In this document: piece by piece, positions 24,242-33,888 of the stretch
How the letters are laid out: each line of letters begins with the position of its first letter
Numbering within the stretch: the first letter of the stretch is position 1
Assembly: GCA_016926475.1 (NCBI GenBank)
Contig: JAFGON010000073.1
Coordinates: 1 to 64,000 of the forward strand
Origin: a candidate division WOR-3 bacterium
GTDB lineage: Bacteria > SDB-A
Direction: 5' to 3'
Length of the DNA: 64,000 nt
Made by a program: the position numbers and the translations under genes
Notes under the pieces: model-generated
The model's database searches: none
What the model saw: the letters and a program-made list of their open reading frames with translations, nothing else
What the model was told of the DNA's origin: nothing

Positions 24242-24940
24242 ATGAATACAGAAGAAATAATAAGATACATATCGGAAAATCCCAGAAAAACACCTGTTAA
24301 AGCCTATATAAGAGGAAAGCCCAGAAATTTGGAAAACAGTAAAATCCGAATTTTCGGAGAAGGCAATTTTTGGATTGTCTTCGGGGACTACAAAGATGTA
24401 TTATCGTTTCTGGAAGAGAACAAGGATTTCATAACCGATAGACATATCGAAATTTCCGCCCGAAATTCTGCAGTTCCAACCGCTGATATTTCAAAATTCA
24501 ACGCAAGAATAGAACCTGGCGCCATAATTCGAGAAATGACCCAAATTGGTGAAGGTGCTGTCATAATGATGGGAGCCGTGATAAACATCGGAGCAGTCAT
24601 CGGTTCTAAGACAATGATAGACATGAATGCGGTGATAGGCGGCAGGGCTGTTGTTGGCGAAAAATGCCATATAGGAGCAGGCGCGGTAATAGCGGGTGTC
24701 ATAGAACCTCCTTCCGCTAGACCTGTTGTAATTGGAAAAGGAGTTTTGGTTGGAGCCAACGCTGTTATACTGGAAGGCGTCGAGGTCGGCGAAGGTGCAG
24801 TTGTTGCCGCTGGAGCTGTCGTAATAGACGACATACCCGGAAATGAAGTTTGGGCGGGAGTTCCGGCAAAATTTATAAAAAAAACTGATTCTAAGACTTT
24901 GGAGAAATCAAAAATCGTCGAAGCCCTGAGAAATCTCTGA
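24242..24940 (+). CDS. dapH: Tetrahydrodipicolinate N-acetyltransferase DapH
   Basis: 232 aa. N-terminal DapH-specific domain (residues 1-90) and a left-handed beta-helix of hexapeptide repeats (IGEGAVIMMGAVINIGAVIG, HIGAGAVIAGVIEPPSARPV, EGVEVGEGAVVAAGAVV), ending AGVPAKFIKK. It acetylates tetrahydrodipicolinate in the acetyl branch of lysine/diaminopimelate synthesis. The next gene, a class III aminotransferase that overlaps it by one base, should catalyse the following transamination. DapH-type acetylation is known chiefly from Firmicutes and scattered other phyla. Confidence 0.9.
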   Translation: MNTEEIIRYISENPRKTPVKAYIRGKPRNLENSKIRIFGEGNFWIVFGDYKDVLSFLEENKDFITDRHIEISARNSAVPTADISKFNARIEPGAIIREMTQIGEGAVIMMGAVINIGAVIGSKTMIDMNAVIGGRAVVGEKCHIGAGAVIAGVIEPPSARPVVIGKGVLVGANAVILEGVEVGEGAVVAAGAVVIDDIPGNEVWAGVPAKFIKKTDSKTLEKSKIVEALRNL

Positions 24941-26097
24941 TGCCATTCTTTTCATCTCTCTATAGACCTTTTGACTTTAAGGTGTCCTACGCCAGAGGAA
25001 ATTACATTTACGACGAAAATGAAAATGCATACCTTGACGCTTTTTCGGGCATAGGAGTAAATATTTTCGGGCACAGAGACGAAGGCATCTTTAAAGCTAT
25101 TACAACAAAATTAGAAAGGTTTGGACACATTTCAAACCTAATCAAAGACGAAGATGCCGAAAGGGCAGCCGAAGCTATTGGAAGAAGATTTGACGTTTCT
25201 TCAAAAGTGATATTCGCCAATTCAGGGACAGAAGCCGTCGAGGCTGCTCTGAAGATTTTAAAAAAAAACAACCCCCAGGGATTGATAGTATCTTTCACCG
25301 GCAGTTTTCACGGACGTTCGGCGGGTAGTCTTTCACTTACCGGAATTGAAAGCATGAAAAAACAATTTCAGCCCTTGTTACCGAACACAGTAACCCTGCC
25401 TTTCAACGAAGCCTCTGTCTTCTGTGAATTCTGCAAAAAAAACAAGGTCGCTGGAGTCTTCTTCGAAGCAATCCAGGGTTCAGGGGGAATTGTCCCCCTG
25501 AAAGACGATCTATCCCATGAAATAACAATCGCGCAAAAAGATTACGGAATTGCCGTTGTGGCGGATGAAGTTCAAAGCGGACTCGGAAGGACCGGAAGTT
25601 TCTTCGCGTACGAAAACTTCGGCGTCAATCCCGACATTGTTATATTGGGGAAAGCTCTCGGTGGAGGTATTCCTCTCGCGGCAGTCATCGCCAAAAACCC
25701 TTTCGGCCAAGTTTTAAAACAGGGAGAGCACGGTTCGACTTTTGCCCCAAATCCCGCAGCCCTATCCGCTTGCCTGGAAATACTAAGCCGCTTGACCCCT
25801 GAACTGATACTCCGAAACAAAGCCAGGGGTGAATACTTTTTTAAATCCCTGAAGTCTTTTCTTCCCTTAACTTGTCAAGTAAGAGGCAGGGGTTTGATGA
25901 TAGGCATACAAACAGACAAAGACGCCAACTCCTTGAAAAAATTCTGTTTCAAGGAAAAAATACTCATCAACACGATAGGCGACAGGATAATAAGGCTTCT
26001 TCCTCCCTTCACGATAACCGAAAAGGAAATTGACCGAATATGCATGTGTCTGTCAAAAGCTGTCGAGCAGGCACCTTTTTTGATTCCTGGCAAATGA
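24940..26097 (+). CDS. Class III aminotransferase, acetylornithine/N-acetyl-diaminopimelate type
   Basis: 385 aa, PLP enzyme of the ArgD type. Features: ANSGTEAVEAALK, FHGRSAGSLSLTG, VADEVQSGLGRTG and ILGKALGGGIPLAA, where the Lys binds PLP. ArgD-like enzymes often accept both acetylornithine and N-acetyl- or N-succinyl-LL-amino-ketopimelate. Overlap with dapH suggests that its main task here is lysine/peptidoglycan synthesis. Ends with an ATGA overlap into rsmB. Confidence 0.85.
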   Translation: MPFFSSLYRPFDFKVSYARGNYIYDENENAYLDAFSGIGVNIFGHRDEGIFKAITTKLERFGHISNLIKDEDAERAAEAIGRRFDVSSKVIFANSGTEAVEAALKILKKNNPQGLIVSFTGSFHGRSAGSLSLTGIESMKKQFQPLLPNTVTLPFNEASVFCEFCKKNKVAGVFFEAIQGSGGIVPLKDDLSHEITIAQKDYGIAVVADEVQSGLGRTGSFFAYENFGVNPDIVILGKALGGGIPLAAVIAKNPFGQVLKQGEHGSTFAPNPAALSACLEILSRLTPELILRNKARGEYFFKSLKSFLPLTCQVRGRGLMIGIQTDKDANSLKKFCFKEKILINTIGDRIIRLLPPFTITEKEIDRICMCLSKAVEQAPFLIPGK

Positions 26098-27401
26098 AAA
26101 AAAACTTCGATCCGAGAGAACTTGCTTTGTTCTTCTTGAAAGATTCCGCGCGTAGGAATCTCGGTTCGGACCTGTTTTTCAGCGAAGAGCTCTCTTCCCT
26201 GGGGAAAAAAGACCGCGCTTTTTGCTTCAACTTAGTCTTAACTACGGTGAGAAATTACATTTTTCTGGATCATGCTTTGTCGAAACACCTCAAAAAAATC
26301 TCAGATTTGCCCCAAGAAATCCTCTGGATTCTCAGATTAGGAGCATCCCAAATAATTTTCTTTTCTTCCGTTCCCGATTACGCAGCGGTGGATACATCTG
26401 TGGAACTCGCGAAGAAGGCAGAAAACAAAAAATTCGCCGGGCTCGTGAACGCGGTGATGCGTAAGACTGCCAAAGACGAAAACGTTTTACCCGAAGGAGA
26501 AGACCCGGCGTCTTTATCCCTGCGCCATTCAGTCCCTCTTTGGCTCATAGGAAAGTGGAACAGAGATTTCGGCGACATGAGAACATCAGGGATTCTCGAG
26601 TTCTTTTCCTCCAGGCAACCAATTTGCTTCAGCGTTATAGATCCCGCCCAAACTGAAAAGATCGTCTCGGAAGCGACAAAACAGGGTTTCAAAATCTCAC
26701 CCGCGCACTTTTCAAAAAAGTGTTTTTATTCTGATCGATCACTTATCTACAGCCGATTTTTCAAAGAAGGCTCCATAACAGTTCAAGATGAGAGTTCTGA
26801 ACTCGTAGAAGAAGTCTTCGACTTTCCTCTTCTTGGAACGGTTTTCGATCTTTGCTGTGCACCCGGAGGGAAAACCGTATCAATTTCAACTGAAAGCTCT
26901 TATACATGCGCGTGCGACATCGAATTGGCTAAAATGAAAAGTGTCCTCGAAAATTCAAGAAGAATAGGCATTTCTGAAAAAATATCTCTTTGCGTCTCAG
27001 ACGCGGTCCACCCCCCTTTCAGAGAAAATTCAGCAGACCTTGTCATAGCAGATGTGCCCTGTTCCGGGACAGGCACACTGCATAAAAACCCTGATATAAA
27101 ATTAAAACTAAAAAAAACCTCTTTCAGAAACATAGCTTCCTTGCAATTTAAAATACTCTCTAGCGCATCAAAACTTGTCAAACGCAAGGGTTTGCTCTTA
27201 TACTCAACATGCTCTCTTGAAAAGGAAGAAAATCATGAGGTGGTACAAAGGTTTTTAAAAGATTCCTGTGAATTCAGCGTCGTAAGACCAAAAAAAGAAT
27301 TTTCCGCGTTTTCCGACGAAAATGGATTTTGCATTTTCACTCCTGATATTCACGGAATCAGCGGTTCTTTTGCCGCTCTGATGAAAAGAGACTGCTTATA
27401 G
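26094..27401 (+). CDS. rsmB: 16S rRNA m5C967 methyltransferase RsmB
   Basis: 435 aa from the ATG at 26094 in an ATGA overlap; an upstream in-frame ATG at 26040 is within the aminotransferase and unlikely. The N-terminal NusB-like domain (RELALFFLKDSARR, RLGASQIIFF) precedes a Rossmann methyltransferase domain with CCAPGGKTVS, VADVPCSGTGTLHKNPDIK and YSTCSLEKEEN. The two Cys in PCSGTG and TCS are the catalytic pair of RNA m5C enzymes. Methylates C967 of 16S rRNA (E. coli numbering). Confidence 0.93.
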   Translation: MKKNFDPRELALFFLKDSARRNLGSDLFFSEELSSLGKKDRAFCFNLVLTTVRNYIFLDHALSKHLKKISDLPQEILWILRLGASQIIFFSSVPDYAAVDTSVELAKKAENKKFAGLVNAVMRKTAKDENVLPEGEDPASLSLRHSVPLWLIGKWNRDFGDMRTSGILEFFSSRQPICFSVIDPAQTEKIVSEATKQGFKISPAHFSKKCFYSDRSLIYSRFFKEGSITVQDESSELVEEVFDFPLLGTVFDLCCAPGGKTVSISTESSYTCACDIELAKMKSVLENSRRIGISEKISLCVSDAVHPPFRENSADLVIADVPCSGTGTLHKNPDIKLKLKKTSFRNIASLQFKILSSASKLVKRKGLLLYSTCSLEKEENHEVVQRFLKDSCEFSVVRPKKEFSAFSDENGFCIFTPDIHGISGSFAALMKRDCL

Positions 27402-27449
27402 TTGACTTTTAAAATACTGCCGCATTTACTTATAAAAAAGGAGAAAATT

Positions 27450-28850
27450 ATGAAAAATGAATACAAGGTATCGGATATTGGGCTTTCTTCTTGGGGTAGG
27501 ATGGAAATTGACCTTGCAGAAAGAGAAATGCCCGGACTCATGGATCTTAGAAAAAAATACGGCTCTTCAAAACCTCTCGCTGGAGCCAAGATCACCGGCT
27601 CTCTGCACATGACTATTCAGACCGCTGTCCTGATTGAAACTCTCACGGATCTCGGCGCCCAAGTCAGATGGTCGAGTTGCAATATCTTTTCCACCCAAGA
27701 TCACGCCGCCGCGGCAATAGCTAAAAGAGGTATTCCTGTTTTCGCATGGAAAGGCGAGACACTTGAAGAGTATTGGAATTGCACCGAAAAAGCTTTGACT
27801 TTCCAGGAAAGCCAAGGGCCTGATCTTATAGTTGACGATGGAGGCGACGCCACCCTAATGGTTCATTTGGGTTACGCGGCCGAAGAAAACCCGTCGGTTC
27901 TCGAAGAAGAATCGCATTCCGAAGACGAAAAATTTCTGAAAGAACATCTCAAAATTACTCTCAGGGAAGACCCCGAAAAATGGCATAGATCAGCAAATTC
28001 GATAAAAGGCGTCTCCGAAGAAACCACTACAGGCGTTCAGAGACTCTACAAAATGAACAGAGATAAAAAACTTCTTTTTCCCGCTATGAACGTAAACGAC
28101 TCGGTGACAAAATCCAAATTCGACAACATTTACGGATGCAGGGAATCCTTGATTGACGGAATAAAAAGAGCTACGGGAATCATGATTGCAGGAAAAAACG
28201 CGGTTGTCTGCGGATACGGCGACGTAGGAAAAGGATCCGCTCAAGCCCTGAAAAACTATAAAGCGAAAGTGTCAATCACCGAAATTGATCCAATCTGTGC
28301 CCTTCAAGCCGCAATGGAAGGTTTTGAAGTAAAAACTCTCGAAAACACTCTCTCAGAAACCGACATTTTCGTCACTGCTACCGGAAATCGGGACGTAATA
28401 ACCCTCGAACATATGCTTGCGATGAAAGACCATGCAATTGTCTGCAACATAGGGCACTTTGACAACGAAATCCAAGTAAACAAACTGATGACCTATCCTG
28501 GTGTCAAAAGGACCACCGTTAAACCTCAAGTCGATATATTCACTTTCTCTGACGGGCATTCAATTATTCTTCTTGCGGAAGGCAGGTTGGTCAATTTGGG
28601 ATGCGCAGCGGGTCACCCGTCTTTTGTTATGAGCACATCCTTTTCGAATCAGGTGCTCGCTCAAATAGAACTTTTTTCAAAAAAGCGCTCCATCGGAGTT
28701 TACGTACTGCCTAAAATTCTCGACGAGGAAGTGGCGACGCTTCACCTTGAAAATCTCGGAATATCATTGACTAAATTAACACCCGAACAGGCTCAATACA
28801 TCGGAGTGCCGGAGCAAGGTCCTTTTAAAAACGAGAATTATCGTTACTGA
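27450..28850 (+). CDS. ahcY: Adenosylhomocysteinase
   Basis: 466 aa from the ATG at 27450 behind AAGGAG; the longer frame from 27402 has no SD. Hydrolyses S-adenosylhomocysteine to adenosine and homocysteine with bound NAD. Signatures: [38 protein letters not shown], the NAD fold [16 protein letters not shown], and [10 protein letters not shown]. Length suits the bacterial form with the approximately 40-residue insert. It follows an SAM-using methyltransferase gene; no SAH riboswitch fits the short leader. Confidence 0.96.
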   Translation: MKNEYKVSDIGLSSWGRMEIDLAEREMPGLMDLRKKYGSSKPLAGAKITGSLHMTIQTAVLIETLTDLGAQVRWSSCNIFSTQDHAAAAIAKRGIPVFAWKGETLEEYWNCTEKALTFQESQGPDLIVDDGGDATLMVHLGYAAEENPSVLEEESHSEDEKFLKEHLKITLREDPEKWHRSANSIKGVSEETTTGVQRLYKMNRDKKLLFPAMNVNDSVTKSKFDNIYGCRESLIDGIKRATGIMIAGKNAVVCGYGDVGKGSAQALKNYKAKVSITEIDPICALQAAMEGFEVKTLENTLSETDIFVTATGNRDVITLEHMLAMKDHAIVCNIGHFDNEIQVNKLMTYPGVKRTTVKPQVDIFTFSDGHSIILLAEGRLVNLGCAAGHPSFVMSTSFSNQVLAQIELFSKKRSIGVYVLPKILDEEVATLHLENLGISLTKLTPEQAQYIGVPEQGPFKNENYRY

Positions 28851-28879
28851 TTGGGTTTTGTATTCACGGTAAAGATGGT

Positions 28880-29866
28880 TTGAGAAACAAAAAGAAATTC
28901 CAACTGATTTTTTGCCTGGCCTTTTTACTGGCCCTTTTGGTTGTAGCGGCATATATCTTTCAAAAAAGAACATTCAAGCTTTCTAAAAAACAAAACGGTA
29001 TATGGCTCGCTCATCACTGGGTAGATGAGAAACCTGATCAATACAAAGTCGCGCGACTAGCGGATAATTTAAGAAAAACCGGAATAATTCATGTCTTCCA
29101 GCACGCTGGCCCTCTGGATTCATTGGGAAATATTTCTCCGTCAAAATACTGTTTTTCAAGAGAGTTTATTACAGAGCTAAAGAGAATCTATCCTGAACTT
29201 ATTTCAGTTCAAGCATGGATAGGCCAGATAGAAAAAAGAGGCGGAGGGTCTCTTGATATCACTTCGGAACAAATCAGAAAAAACATCGCAAAAACCTGTG
29301 CGGAATTGGTGAAAGCCGGATTCGACGGTATACATGTCGATATAGAACCCATATACGAGGGAGATACTTGTTTTGTGATCCTTTTGGAAGAAATCAGAAA
29401 ATCTTTGGGAGAAGAAGCTGTTTTGACCTGCGCCGTGCCTAAAATTTCTTTGGGAAAAATTTTTGGCGAGAGCTTAAAACTGCTTTTTTCCGTTAAAGGA
29501 CTTTGGAGCGCGGAATATTTTCAAACGGTATCGAAAAACACCGACTTCACCGTAGTGATGCTCTACGACACGAGAATCAAAAATCCGCATTTATATTCTC
29601 TTTTTGTGTCCCTCGAAGTAACTAAAATCACGAGAGCGGCTGAGAATCCAGTAATGGTAGGAATTCCTAGTTATGAAGACGAAAAATCTACGTTCGACCC
29701 GGTTATTGAAAACGTTGAAGCCGCTTTGGAAGCTGTTTTTTCGGGACTAAAATACGGCGATAGAGAGAAATATATGGGTTTTTCAATTTACGCCGACTGG
29801 ACGATGGATGAACAAGAATGGAAAACCGTGCAAAGACATGTTGAATCGGAGAAACTCTATGAATGA
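28880..29866 (+). CDS. Membrane-anchored GH18-like protein
   Basis: 328 aa starting at TTG with a weak ribosome site. A transmembrane/signal segment spans about residues 8-26 after a basic N-terminus. The remainder looks like a TIM-barrel of the GH18 superfamily: strand LISVQAWIG, then GFDGIHVDIEPI, in which the DxxD/E-type catalytic segment appears as GIHVDIEP with the acid Glu, and later MVGIPSYED and FSIYADW. Probably binds or cleaves a GlcNAc-type glycan on the outer face of the inner membrane; chitinase-like activity is not assured. It overlaps the methyltransferase gene that follows by 8 bases. Confidence 0.6.
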   Translation: MRNKKKFQLIFCLAFLLALLVVAAYIFQKRTFKLSKKQNGIWLAHHWVDEKPDQYKVARLADNLRKTGIIHVFQHAGPLDSLGNISPSKYCFSREFITELKRIYPELISVQAWIGQIEKRGGGSLDITSEQIRKNIAKTCAELVKAGFDGIHVDIEPIYEGDTCFVILLEEIRKSLGEEAVLTCAVPKISLGKIFGESLKLLFSVKGLWSAEYFQTVSKNTDFTVVMLYDTRIKNPHLYSLFVSLEVTKITRAAENPVMVGIPSYEDEKSTFDPVIENVEAALEAVFSGLKYGDREKYMGFSIYADWTMDEQEWKTVQRHVESEKLYE

Positions 29867-30389
29867 ACTTACTGTCAAAAGAGGAGACGGCAGGCGCAAA
29901 CAATACTTGAAAATCGAAGCATGCGTAATTCTTGACAATTTAAGGAGCGCGAGAAATGTCGGGGCAATTTTCAGAACTTGCGACGGAACCGGAATAAACG
30001 AGTTAATACTCTGCGGGACAACTGCCATACCTCCGCATGATGGAATTACTATGACTGCCATGGGATCTGAAAAATTCGTCGACTGGTCATATTCCAGCTT
30101 CACCATTGAAGCCGTAAGAAAGAAAAAAGACGAAGGTAAACACATAGTCACACTGGAGACGACATCTTCGAGTAAATGCTTCTGGGATGCCGATTACCCG
30201 GATGGAACAGTCCTGGTTATGGGAAATGAAGCTCTAGGAATTTCCGAAGAAATCGTCAATATTTCTGATGAGATAATCGAGATCCCCATGCTCGGTTATA
30301 AAAATTCCCTCAACGTGGCTTCCGCTTTCTCTGTTATTGCTTATGAAATACTGCGCAGGAGAAGAGCGCTTATAGGAATAGAGTCATAG
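29859..30389 (+). CDS. SpoU/TrmH-family RNA 2'-O-methyltransferase
   Basis: 176 aa from the ATG at 29859. SPOUT knot enzyme with motif 1 NLRSARNVGAIFRTCDG, motif 2 VLVMGNEALGIS and motif 3 IPMLGYKNSLNVASAFSV. Methylates a ribose 2'-OH in tRNA or rRNA; the exact nucleotide cannot be told from sequence. Short, without an extra N-terminal substrate domain. Converges with the NFACT gene with only 8 bases between stop codons. Confidence 0.88.
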   Translation: MNELTVKRGDGRRKQYLKIEACVILDNLRSARNVGAIFRTCDGTGINELILCGTTAIPPHDGITMTAMGSEKFVDWSYSSFTIEAVRKKKDEGKHIVTLETTSSSKCFWDADYPDGTVLVMGNEALGISEEIVNISDEIIEIPMLGYKNSLNVASAFSVIAYEILRRRRALIGIES

Positions 30390-30397
30390 ACTCAGTC

Positions 30398-31837
30398 TTA
30401 TCCTCCGGTATTATCAGAAAACGGTTTCACGAAAATCACCTTTTCTCTGTCGAGAACGACCAAGCCTTTAGGCGCTTTTCTCGGTTTTCTGACATACTTT
30501 CTCAAAGCGTATTGAACTGGCACAAGAGAAGAAAATCTCGCCAAAGAAAAACCCGCAGCTACTGCCGCTGCGAATTCAATATCCTCTTTCAAAGGTTCTT
30601 TTGCACCATGCAAAAACAAAATTACATGAGAACCTTTAGAATCTTTAGCGTGAAAAAAAAGATCATCTCTTCGAGCTATTTTCATCGTAAGATAATCGGC
30701 ACTTTCTGCGTTTTTTGAAACAGCGACTGTCTTCCCTGAAGGGGAAAGAAAAACTCTGTATTTTGAAAGTTCCCCTTCATCTTTCTTTTCATCACTTTTC
30801 GTGAATTCTCCTCTTTCAATTTTTTCTATCAATTCCTTTGTATCGCAGAGTTTTTTTTCGTATAAAGCTTTCTTTCTCAGGTTCTTCCTGTACAAGCTGA
30901 ATAAATTTTCAATGATATTTCCCTTTTTCTTTCCGAGTACCGAAAGGTAAAAAGCTTCAAGGTTTTTATCCAGCGGTTTAATGGAGGAAAGTTCTTCATC
31001 ACCCGCCGATTTTATCTTCTCACCCAGAGCTAAAATATCCTGGGGATTTATCATGCACGAAAGAGATTTTAAAATGTCCCTTTCATTTTTCTTGAGCCTT
31101 TTCATTTCTTTTTCAAGGATTTGATTCTCGTTGTTATTCTGAGGAGATTCAGAGAGTTCTGAAATTATCTCTTCCGGATTCTTGGCCTCCGAGCCTGGTA
31201 TCAAAATGCCGGGAACAGCGTAAAAATAATCTTCGACAGGGATCAACGCGATTTTTGAAGGGTTCGAGATTTTCGGATCCTTCAGTATTTCCATATATCT
31301 AGGATCAATTTTTTTGAGCACTTTTGCCGATTCGAGCCACTGTGAAATATACCGAAGTCTCGGCTTTTCTTCTACAGGTAGGACGTATACATCACCAGAA
31401 CCTAAGTTCCTCTTTTTTGAAAAGGATTTTCTGTAGTGCCTCACGATTTTGCCGTCTTCCTTTTTTGTCAGAAAAGCGTTCGGAAAACCCCCGAAAAACT
31501 CAAACCAAATTCTCCAAGCCTTCTCTTCGCCAATTTCAGTAAGCCGTTTTATGTCCAGGAAGAGAATCCTGTCCGCTCCAATTTGACCTGCGCAGTCAAT
31601 AGTGCCGTCTTTAATGGATTGAGCCCAACCGCTTGCCCTTTCCTTTTCGAGATTTTCTGATGCGTTGAAAAAAATCCAGCTGAACCTCGGATGAAGAAAG
31701 GCGTCTATAGTTCCTTTTGTAGTAGATAAAGACAACCCGTGAGAAAAAAAATCGACGGATTTAACCGTTCCTCCGACAAAATTATCTAGAATTCTGGAAA
31801 TCAGAAAAAAAGAATACCCGTCGCTTTTAATTTTCAT
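30398..31837 (-). CDS. NFACT/RqcH-like protein
   Basis: 479 aa. N-terminal NFACT-N domain (FFLISRILDNFVGGTV, IDAFLHPRFSWIFF), a coiled coil in the middle (about residues 235-345, with KRLKKNERDILKSL) and a C-terminal NFACT-R domain (FHAKDSKGSHVILFLHG, YALRKYVRKPRKAPKGLV). RqcH family members recognise stalled 50S-peptidyl-tRNA and add C-terminal Ala tails. It is about 90 residues shorter than Bacillus RqcH, so the function is probable but not proved. Lies 24 bases after efp, another factor that acts on stalled ribosomes. Confidence 0.85.
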   Translation of the reverse strand: MKIKSDGYSFFLISRILDNFVGGTVKSVDFFSHGLSLSTTKGTIDAFLHPRFSWIFFNASENLEKERASGWAQSIKDGTIDCAGQIGADRILFLDIKRLTEIGEEKAWRIWFEFFGGFPNAFLTKKEDGKIVRHYRKSFSKKRNLGSGDVYVLPVEEKPRLRYISQWLESAKVLKKIDPRYMEILKDPKISNPSKIALIPVEDYFYAVPGILIPGSEAKNPEEIISELSESPQNNNENQILEKEMKRLKKNERDILKSLSCMINPQDILALGEKIKSAGDEELSSIKPLDKNLEAFYLSVLGKKKGNIIENLFSLYRKNLRKKALYEKKLCDTKELIEKIERGEFTKSDEKKDEGELSKYRVFLSPSGKTVAVSKNAESADYLTMKIARRDDLFFHAKDSKGSHVILFLHGAKEPLKEDIEFAAAVAAGFSLARFSSLVPVQYALRKYVRKPRKAPKGLVVLDREKVIFVKPFSDNTGG

Positions 31838-31861
31838 GCTTCAATCAATTGTCCGATGTGG

Positions 31862-32425
31862 TTATTTACTCATTCGCTCCATATACTCATCTGAGCGCGT
31901 GTCTATCCTGATCAAGTCGCCTGTGTTTATAAAAAGCGGAACGGTTATCTTCACTCCACCTTCGACAAGAGCGGGTTTTGATCCTGCCGTGGCAGTGTCA
32001 CCTTTATATCCCGGTTCAGTTTCCAAGACTTTTAACTCGACGAAGAACGGAATCTCTGTATCGACAATTTTACCCTCGGCGTAGAGAAGGTCGCATTCCA
32101 TGTTTTCTTTGAGCCATTTGGCTTTTTCTCCCATCACTTTAATATCGACGGAAATCTGTTCGAAATTTTCCACGTCCATAAACCAATACGTCCCGTCGTC
32201 ATGGTAGAGATATTGATATTTTCTTCGTTCAAGTCTGATTACGTCAAATTTGTCATTGTCTCTCATTGTCTCTTCGACGACTTGACCGGTTTCCAGGTTT
32301 TTCAGCCTCGCTCGGGCGAAAGCTCCTCCTTTTCCTGGTTTTACATGCTGAAAATCGACTATTTTTAAAATTTTACCATCGTATTTAATAGTGATATTTT
32401 TCCCTATATCGGAAAGAGATGCCAT
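31862..32425 (-). CDS. efp: Translation elongation factor P
   Basis: 187 aa from the ATG at 32425 behind GGAGG. Three-domain EF-P: the KPGKGGAF loop at about residues 30-37 carries the Lys that is modified in many bacteria; C-terminal signature EGGVKITVPLFINTGDLIRIDTRSDEYMERM. Rescues ribosomes stalled at polyproline. No epmA/epmB is seen, so modification type is unknown. Confidence 0.97.
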   Translation of the reverse strand: MASLSDIGKNITIKYDGKILKIVDFQHVKPGKGGAFARARLKNLETGQVVEETMRDNDKFDVIRLERRKYQYLYHDDGTYWFMDVENFEQISVDIKVMGEKAKWLKENMECDLLYAEGKIVDTEIPFFVELKVLETEPGYKGDTATAGSKPALVEGGVKITVPLFINTGDLIRIDTRSDEYMERMSK

Positions 32426-32434
32426 CAAACCTCC

Positions 32435-33880
32435 CTATTCAATTTGATCCAACCATTTCTTAAAAGCCTCTAATCCTTCTTGATTGTAATTGAATTCTTG
32501 TCTTTCCTCCGCTTCAGAATCCTCCTTTTCACCCTTTTCTTCTTCCGGTACAAGAATAGCCATATGCCGCTCGATTTTCTTTAATTCTTCCAAAGTTTCT
32601 GAAGCTACTTGGCTGAAAATCAGGCTTTCCGTGTCCTCTGTCGATTTTTCCGTTTCCAGTTCTACTTCTTCTTTTTCGTTTTCACTTATGTCAAAGAAAT
32701 CTTGTTCCTTCGGCAACTGATCAATTTTTTCTTGTTCTGTCTCTTCGTAAGCTCTATCCCCTGAGTCAGAAACACTCTCGCCTGTTTCGGTATTTATAAC
32801 GTTTTGCTCTTTGACGTCCTTTTCCTGAGTCTGAGAGATCAAATCCTGGACTCTTTTGACATCTTCTGATAATTCGGGATGATCGGGAAGTAGCTTTTCA
32901 TAAATAGAAAGAGCCTTTTCATAATTCCGCTGTTTTTCGTATATACCCGCCATTGTCACGCTTTCAATTTCACCTTTATAGAGAGGAATCCCTTCTTGAT
33001 TGTCCTTTATCTCTTTCTCCTCAACCTCTTCAAAATTATCTTCAGGCTTGAATAAAGCTTCGTCCTCAACGGCGGTCTGACCCATGCGAATATCTTCTGT
33101 ATCCTGAGGTTTTTCGTCTTTCTGTTTTGGTGTATCTGTTCTTACGTTTGCTTCCACCTCTTTTTCAATGCTGTCTTCAAGCTCTTTTTCGAGCATCTCG
33201 ACTTCAAGGTCGAGTATTATTTCATCGTTGGGTTGATCCATAACAGAATCACCAGGGAGTCCCGTCCCTTGAATTTCTTCTTCTTCTTTGAAGATTTCTT
33301 CTATCTGCGCTGTTTTCTCTATAGGAAGCTCCAAATCGAGAGACAGGTCATCTCCGGTTTTTCCCGTCTCCTCCTCGATAAAAATCAATTCTTCTTCGGC
33401 TTTTTCAGGGTGTTGCTCTGAAGTCTCCATCTGATGTCGCATCTGATCGCGAACGTTTTTCTTTTGAATAATGTCTTCTATTTCAATCATAATTTGCTGT
33501 ATGCTTGAATCAAAAGGATTTAAGTCGAGTAGTCTTTTATAAGAATCAAGCGCTTTTTCGTATCTACCTGATTTATAAGCTCCCTTGGCGACTTTTTGAA
33601 GAGCGAGCAGGTTTTCTTTGTCCTTTTCCAATACCCTTATGTAAATATCTAACGCTTTATCCTCTTCGCCGTTTTTTTCGTAACATTTACCCAAAACCAT
33701 GAGACCCGAGATATAGTCCTGATGCTTTTCAACCCCTTTTTCAGCGATTTTTATCGCCTGTTCGGTCATATCCTCCGATAGATAAGCATCGGCAAGTCTC
33801 GCGAAGATAAGAGAATCGGGTTCTGCGTCGTATTTTTTCTGCAGTTTAGAAATTTCGGGGCTCGGTGATTTCGAAGCCAT
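32435..33880 (-). CDS. Acidic TPR protein
   Basis: 481 aa, cytoplasmic by appearance (no signal peptide). N-terminal TPR units over about residues 10-130 (ARLADAYLSEDMTEQAIKIA, VLGKCYEKNGEEDKALDIY, GAYKSGRYEKALDSY), then a long Glu/Asp-rich low-complexity region, another TPR near residue 310 (AGIYEKQRNYEKALSIYEKL) and a second acidic tail. It is probably an assembly scaffold; no specific partner is evident. Placed between a lipoprotein gene and efp in one operon. SD GGAGG precedes the ATG. Confidence 0.75.
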   Translation of the reverse strand: MASKSPSPEISKLQKKYDAEPDSLIFARLADAYLSEDMTEQAIKIAEKGVEKHQDYISGLMVLGKCYEKNGEEDKALDIYIRVLEKDKENLLALQKVAKGAYKSGRYEKALDSYKRLLDLNPFDSSIQQIMIEIEDIIQKKNVRDQMRHQMETSEQHPEKAEEELIFIEEETGKTGDDLSLDLELPIEKTAQIEEIFKEEEEIQGTGLPGDSVMDQPNDEIILDLEVEMLEKELEDSIEKEVEANVRTDTPKQKDEKPQDTEDIRMGQTAVEDEALFKPEDNFEEVEEKEIKDNQEGIPLYKGEIESVTMAGIYEKQRNYEKALSIYEKLLPDHPELSEDVKRVQDLISQTQEKDVKEQNVINTETGESVSDSGDRAYEETEQEKIDQLPKEQDFFDISENEKEEVELETEKSTEDTESLIFSQVASETLEELKKIERHMAILVPEEEKGEKEDSEAEERQEFNYNQEGLEAFKKWLDQIE

Positions 33881-33888
33881 CTAGCCTC

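Noticed and set aside
27402-27449. ahcY start at 27402
   Set aside because: The ATG at 27450 has a strong SD and gives the family N-terminus.
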